NCBI GenBank assembly: GCA_948944455.1
Contig: CARBES010000034.1
Coordinates: forward strand, 1-9,218
Reading direction: 5' to 3'
DNA length: 9,218 nt
Source: an uncultured Candidatus Saccharibacteria bacterium
GTDB taxonomy: Bacteria > Patescibacteriota > Saccharimonadia > Saccharimonadales > Saccharimonadaceae
Below the pieces are notes generated by a model. The model was given only the letters and a program-made list of their open reading frames with translations. It was not told the origin of the DNA and ran no database searches. Position numbers and translations under genes: made by a program. Below are positions 5,927 through 9,218 of the stretch, one piece after another. Numbering within the stretch: position 1 is the stretch's first letter; the number at the start of each line of letters is the position of its first letter.

Positions 5927-7480
5927 ATGGACCCAGAAGAAAAAAAACGACGGCAATTTATCAAAGTATTGTTAGCAGAAGTAATGATGGTGATTTCGGT
6001 CATTGCGATTGTGATAGTAGCGGCGCTACTTGCGATGGGGTTTTCGATTTCGACTGATGGTGGGATCGAACAGACTGGTCTAATGCAGATTCACTCGCAG
6101 CCGACTGGGGCGACAGTGACACTTGACGGGAGCGTATTGTTCTCACGGACAAATACGAGCCGAACAATGTCGGCAGGAGAACACCATTTGAAATTAACGC
6201 GTGAAGGGTATGATACTTGGGAAAAGACCGTAAAAATGTATTCGGGAGTACTAATACGAATGTATTACCCGCGTTTATTTTTGCAAAATCGAGTAGCTGA
6301 ACCGGTGTTGGATTTATCGTCGGGAAATTCAGAAAGTAAAGAACTGGAATTTTATAGCACGGCACCAAGTCGTAATTATGCGGTCTATGCGGAGCGAGAT
6401 GCGGCAGAGTGGCGTTTGCTGGATCTTAGGGGGGACGAAGTAAAGATGTCAGTTATAAATCTGGCGGAGATCTTGCCTGGAATGGTTGCGGACGAGGCGC
6501 AGGCTATAGCTCGTAAAAACAATACAAGCCAAAACGATGCATCTCAGAAGAGATTTGATGGTAAGATTGAGATGCTTGAGTGGAGTAATAACGATGAGAA
6601 AATTCTAGCAAAGGTTTTGTATGATGGCAAAATAGAGTGGGTACTGATAAATTTGCGGAATGTGACGGCGAGCTTGAATTTGACTAAGACCTTTGGTTTG
6701 AATTTTGACCAGGTAGAAATGATTGATAGTTCAGCAAGTCAGTTATATGCTTTGGCCGGGCATCGACTCTACCGAGTGAATGTGGCAGGCGAAGTTTTGT
6801 CGCGGATTTTGGTGGATAATGTGGAGAGTTTTGTAAATCGTGGTGCGAACGTAGTGTTCTTGACGATAGCTGAAACCCAGAAAGACGAACGAATTATTGG
6901 CAGCTATCGGGATGACGAGAAAGCTAGCACTGTACTAACGACAGTACCGAATGATGAGACAGTAAAAATTGCCTTGTCGCGTTATTATGACGAGGATTAT
7001 ATTGCCTATACCGTCGGGAATAAGTTGACGATTTATTATGGAACATTACCGTCGTACAATGAAAATCGCGAAAAGCCAGCGGTTGAAGATTTAAAAAAGC
7101 TAGTCGAAGGACGCGAGCTCGCGGAAGTGCCAGTTAATTTTAGTGCTAGCAGGGATGGTGAGTATGTTGTTGCGCGCGCTGGACAGAAGTTTATGGTGAC
7201 GGATCTTGACATGGGCGATCTCTGGACTTATGAGGCGGTAGCGAGCGGCCTAAACTGGTTTGATGCTAGCATGATGTATTCTGTGAAAGATAATGAAATT
7301 ATTGTTTGGGACTTTGATGGGACTAATTTACGGAACTTAGCTGAAAGCGCAAAAACCGCTAAAGATGAGGCGGTACGAGTGGCAGAGTTCCCAGTATTAC
7401 TGACGGCAAATAATCGTTGGCTGTATTATTTAGTCGAGAGCGAGAATACATATGTGCTGACGCGTGAGCGAGTACAATAA
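5927..7480 (+). CDS. PEGA-domain membrane protein with propeller-like C-part
   Basis: A 517-residue protein. The basic N-terminus (KKRRQ, 6-10) precedes one long hydrophobic segment at about 14-38, giving a cytoplasmic N-terminus and an external body. A PEGA domain (PF08308) covers about 52-108: IHSQPTGATVTLDG, then SAGEHHLKLTREGY and a DTWEKTV strand. This fold is common on bacterial surfaces and in S-layer-type proteins. The remaining 400 residues show repeated short strand blocks of the type SRNYAVYAERDAAEWRLLDL and EYVVARAGQKFMVTDLDMG. I read these as a TolB- or WD40-like beta-propeller, without being able to count blades. The ATG has no Shine-Dalgarno and follows a -10 box within a few nt. 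It is divergent from the DUF4367-like gene, with a 164-bp shared upstream region, and convergent with the sortase. Its ligand is unknown. Confidence 0.85.
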   Translation: MDPEEKKRRQFIKVLLAEVMMVISVIAIVIVAALLAMGFSISTDGGIEQTGLMQIHSQPTGATVTLDGSVLFSRTNTSRTMSAGEHHLKLTREGYDTWEKTVKMYSGVLIRMYYPRLFLQNRVAEPVLDLSSGNSESKELEFYSTAPSRNYAVYAERDAAEWRLLDLRGDEVKMSVINLAEILPGMVADEAQAIARKNNTSQNDASQKRFDGKIEMLEWSNNDEKILAKVLYDGKIEWVLINLRNVTASLNLTKTFGLNFDQVEMIDSSASQLYALAGHRLYRVNVAGEVLSRILVDNVESFVNRGANVVFLTIAETQKDERIIGSYRDDEKASTVLTTVPNDETVKIALSRYYDEDYIAYTVGNKLTIYYGTLPSYNENREKPAVEDLKKLVEGRELAEVPVNFSASRDGEYVVARAGQKFMVTDLDMGDLWTYEAVASGLNWFDASMMYSVKDNEIIVWDFDGTNLRNLAESAKTAKDEAVRVAEFPVLLTANNRWLYYLVESENTYVLTRERVQ

Positions 7481-7506
7481 GATTTGACCTGTGGCTAATC
7501 TATATC

Positions 7507-7525
7507 TAATGCCGAGATGGCATTA
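7507..7525. terminator. Hairpin between convergent genes
   Basis: TAATGCC (7507-7513) pairs perfectly with GGCATTA (7519-7525) around the loop GAGAT. It lies 26 nt after the PEGA stop. No T tract follows on either strand, so termination is a weak inference from position. Confidence 0.4.
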
Positions 7526-7557
7526 AGCTGAACTCGATTCATGATTAAGTTTAGCTT
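7525..7557. terminator. Second hairpin overlapping the sortase gene end
   Basis: AAGCTGAACT (7525-7534) pairs with AGTTTAGCTT (7548-7557), 10 bp with one G-T wobble and a 13-nt loop. It includes the sortase stop codon. There is no T tract; together with the adjacent hairpin it may end both convergent transcripts. Confidence 0.35.
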
Positions 7558-8990
7558 CCGAATAAGCCGTTCCAGATATTCTCAAAGAAGGAAGGCTCGT
7601 TAGCTGGCATAGTAACGTCGGCTGGAGGGGTGTCCTCGGTAGTAGGCTGATCGTCAGGATTAAGCGGCTCATAGCTTGGGGCGATTTGTTCGGCGGTAAT
7701 TAAGAGACGATAGCGTGAGGTTCCTAGTGGAGTGCAGGTGATCAGGGTGAGCATAGGCTTATCAGTTGCATAGATAAGTGCACCAACGTTTGACGGTTCG
7801 ACAACTTCGCTTTTAGTCATTTGGTAAGTGTAACGAACGGACTCGAAATTAATATATATAATATCACCAACTTCAAGACGTTCAAGCCCAGAGAAGATAA
7901 ATTTGTACGGGTTATTGCTATAAACGTCACCAGCGGAATGACCTGAGATGACAAGATTGCCGATTTGGCCTGGCAAAGCGTTAGCTCCAGGAATGGAGAA
8001 TTGGGCAACACCGTGTGCCATAGCCTCGTCAACGTCATTAGTGCTAATGCCAAAGGCGACTGGTACATCGATATTTAGTTTTGGAATAAGGAGACGCGGT
8101 TCGGGCGAGACGGCTTGAGTGACGTTTGGATCAACTGCCTCGATGCTGGTAGCGACCGAGCCGGCGTCGGGTGCGACGTAGGCCATCAGCGGTGCAAAAA
8201 TCAGGCGGTTGTATTGTAGAAAACCGAGAACGAGCCCGATTGCTAATACGATAAAAACTGGAGCAAGGCGCTTTGCGCGACGTTCGCGGCGTTCACTACC
8301 ATTAGCGATACGCTCGCTTTTGAGTTTTTCGGTAGCGAGGTAGTTTTGGGCGGCTTTAGCGTAGTAATCACTGTAATAATTCTGATAGTAGTTTTGCCAG
8401 GCAGAGTGATATTGTTGCCATTCGTTGGTGACGGCGGTTTGGTTTATTGGCGCATCTTTGAGTGAACTAGTCGTATCGGTAGATTGATAGTTTGGCGCTG
8501 ATTCGACGGGCGAGATAGGCTCGCTTGATTGATAGACTTGTTCAGGATAGGTTTGAGACTGGTAGGTAACCTGGGTAGGCTGTTGCTGGTAATAATCTTG
8601 GTAATTGTTTTGATAATTTGCTGTTTGTTCTTGATAAGCGGTTTGATCGGAATAGGATTGACTGTTTTGGCCATAAGAATCTTGATAGGATTGATCATAG
8701 TAAGACGGTTGTTGTTCGGTAGCTAGAGTTTGGGTGTATTGATCGGCTGTATTGTAGTTAGCTGTAGTATTTTGGCCGGAACCGGCGATAGTTTGATTTT
8801 GGTTGTCAGCGGAATAGATGGCGCCCGGCACTGGTGGAGCGATGTACTCGTTGCCGCTACTATTTTTGCGGTTTGGGAGCTTTTTTAGACCTTCAACCGT
8901 TGAAGAATAGACCGCGAGCACTTTTTCGCGCGCGATTTCGGCTGCCGATTTGCGGCGTTCAGAAGAAGGCCCACCGATATTCGAATCCAT
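7551..8990 (-). CDS. Sortase with Q/Y-rich cytoplasmic region
   Basis: A 479-residue membrane transpeptidase. The sortase domain (about 298-436) starts RLLIPKLNIDVPV and carries the catalytic His in ISGHSAGD (H351), the Cys in TLITCTPLGT (C419) and the Arg in YRLLI (R428). The TLxTCTP block resembles class C/D sortases more than class A; class is uncertain. Sortases cleave a C-terminal sorting motif and join the protein to the envelope or to another subunit. One transmembrane segment (about 243-268) follows RRERRAKR, placing 240 residues in the cytoplasm. Residues 63-158 are dominated by Gln, Tyr, Ser, Asn and Thr, and 191-210 contain four YY pairs. The tail after the domain is Pro/Asp/Glu-rich and ends FFENIWNGLFGS. 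No sorting-signal protein is seen nearby. The gene has its own extended -10 promoter. Confidence 0.92.
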   Translation of the reverse strand: MDSNIGGPSSERRKSAAEIAREKVLAVYSSTVEGLKKLPNRKNSSGNEYIAPPVPGAIYSADNQNQTIAGSGQNTTANYNTADQYTQTLATEQQPSYYDQSYQDSYGQNSQSYSDQTAYQEQTANYQNNYQDYYQQQPTQVTYQSQTYPEQVYQSSEPISPVESAPNYQSTDTTSSLKDAPINQTAVTNEWQQYHSAWQNYYQNYYSDYYAKAAQNYLATEKLKSERIANGSERRERRAKRLAPVFIVLAIGLVLGFLQYNRLIFAPLMAYVAPDAGSVATSIEAVDPNVTQAVSPEPRLLIPKLNIDVPVAFGISTNDVDEAMAHGVAQFSIPGANALPGQIGNLVISGHSAGDVYSNNPYKFIFSGLERLEVGDIIYINFESVRYTYQMTKSEVVEPSNVGALIYATDKPMLTLITCTPLGTSRYRLLITAEQIAPSYEPLNPDDQPTTEDTPPADVTMPANEPSFFENIWNGLFGS

Positions 8991-8999
8991 ATGTTATAT

Positions 9000-9008
9000 A
9001 TTATAGCA
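9000..9008 (-). promoter_or_regulatory. Extended -10 promoter of the sortase gene
   Basis: The minus strand reads TGCTATAAT. The canonical +1 falls at about 8993, only 3 nt before the ATG at 8990, and no Shine-Dalgarno is present. No recognisable -35 lies 16-19 bp upstream, which is usual for extended -10 promoters. Confidence 0.65.
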
Positions 9009-9088
9009 TGTTTTATAGTTGGCGGGAGGGTTTTGGATTGTTTGAAATTTAGATTTAGGGAGATTTTTAGGTAGATTATAGGATTTCG

Positions 9089-9097
9089 TGGTATAAT
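9089..9097 (+). promoter_or_regulatory. Extended -10 promoter of tRNA-Leu
   Basis: TGGTATAAT on the plus strand predicts transcription from about 9104, giving a 44-nt precursor leader before the tRNA. No clear -35 is visible. It is back to back with the sortase promoter in the 157-bp intergenic region, which otherwise shows no gene. Confidence 0.65.
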
Positions 9098-9147
9098 ACG
9101 TAAGTATAGTGCTTGGCGCTAGAAAATAGGAAAATTAGTTTAGTAAT

Positions 9148-9218
9148 GGGCGAGTGGCGGAATTGGTAGACGCGCTAGACTCAAAATCTGGTTCTCGCAA
9201 GAGAGTGAGGGTTCGATT
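9148..9218 (+). tRNA. tRNA-Leu(CAA), 3' end outside window
   Basis: The 5' acceptor strand GGGCGAG (9148-9154) is followed by TG and a D arm GCGG-AATTGGTAGA-CGC. The anticodon stem CTAGA/TCTGG encloses CTCAAAA, giving anticodon CAA (9182-9184), which reads UUG leucine codons. A long variable arm closed by TCTC/GAGA with a GCAA tetraloop marks it as a class II tRNA and fits leucine. The T stem GAGGG and loop TTCGATT run to the last base. The 3' T stem and acceptor strand (expected to end CTCGCCC before the discriminator) lie beyond the window. Confidence 0.95.

Overview
The window most likely comes from a member of the Candidate Phyla Radiation (Patescibacteria), probably Saccharibacteria (TM7). 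This rests on the combination of a FISUMP-domain surface protein, a membrane-anchored DUF3048 (YerB-like) protein beside gltX, a PEGA-domain membrane protein, a sortase with a long low-complexity cytoplasmic region, and several promoters placed almost on the start codon. The standard genetic code fits: all six reading frames that are open to their ends stop at TAA or TAG and none needs UGA as a sense codon. The assignment is inference from gene content, not a phylogeny.

Layout. Positions 1-917 (+) hold the C-terminal part of a FISUMP protein whose 5' end lies before the window. Positions 918-1523 look at first like an empty spacer, but the minus strand carries two broken genes: the last 73 codons of a second FISUMP gene (944-1165) and, directly upstream of it, a MerR-family regulator without its N-terminal DNA-binding helices (1167-1523). 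The broken end of the MerR remnant abuts the terminator (1517-1542) of the next minus-strand unit. That unit is gltX (4169-2727) followed after 2 nt by a DUF3048 protein (2724-1564). gltX has its own extended -10 promoter inside the end of the upstream gene, spaced so that transcription should start at the A of its ATG.

Upstream on the minus strand is an alanine-rich, single-pass membrane protein (5762-4188) with a histone-H1-like basic segment before the membrane and a DUF4367-like extracytoplasmic domain. It is divergent from a PEGA-domain membrane protein (5927-7480, +). The PEGA gene converges on a sortase gene (8990-7551, -) across about 70 bp containing two hairpins. The sortase has a Gln/Tyr/Ser/Asn-rich cytoplasmic region. 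A tRNA-Leu(CAA) gene (9148 onward, +) is cut by the window end just after its T loop.

Apart from gltX and the tRNA, every intact gene encodes an envelope or surface protein: secreted or anchored FISUMP, membrane-tethered DUF3048, DUF4367-like and PEGA proteins, and a sortase. No complete new multi-gene system is visible. The most notable points are the hidden remnant region, the near-leaderless promoter arrangement, and the two membrane proteins with unusual low-complexity cytoplasmic regions.
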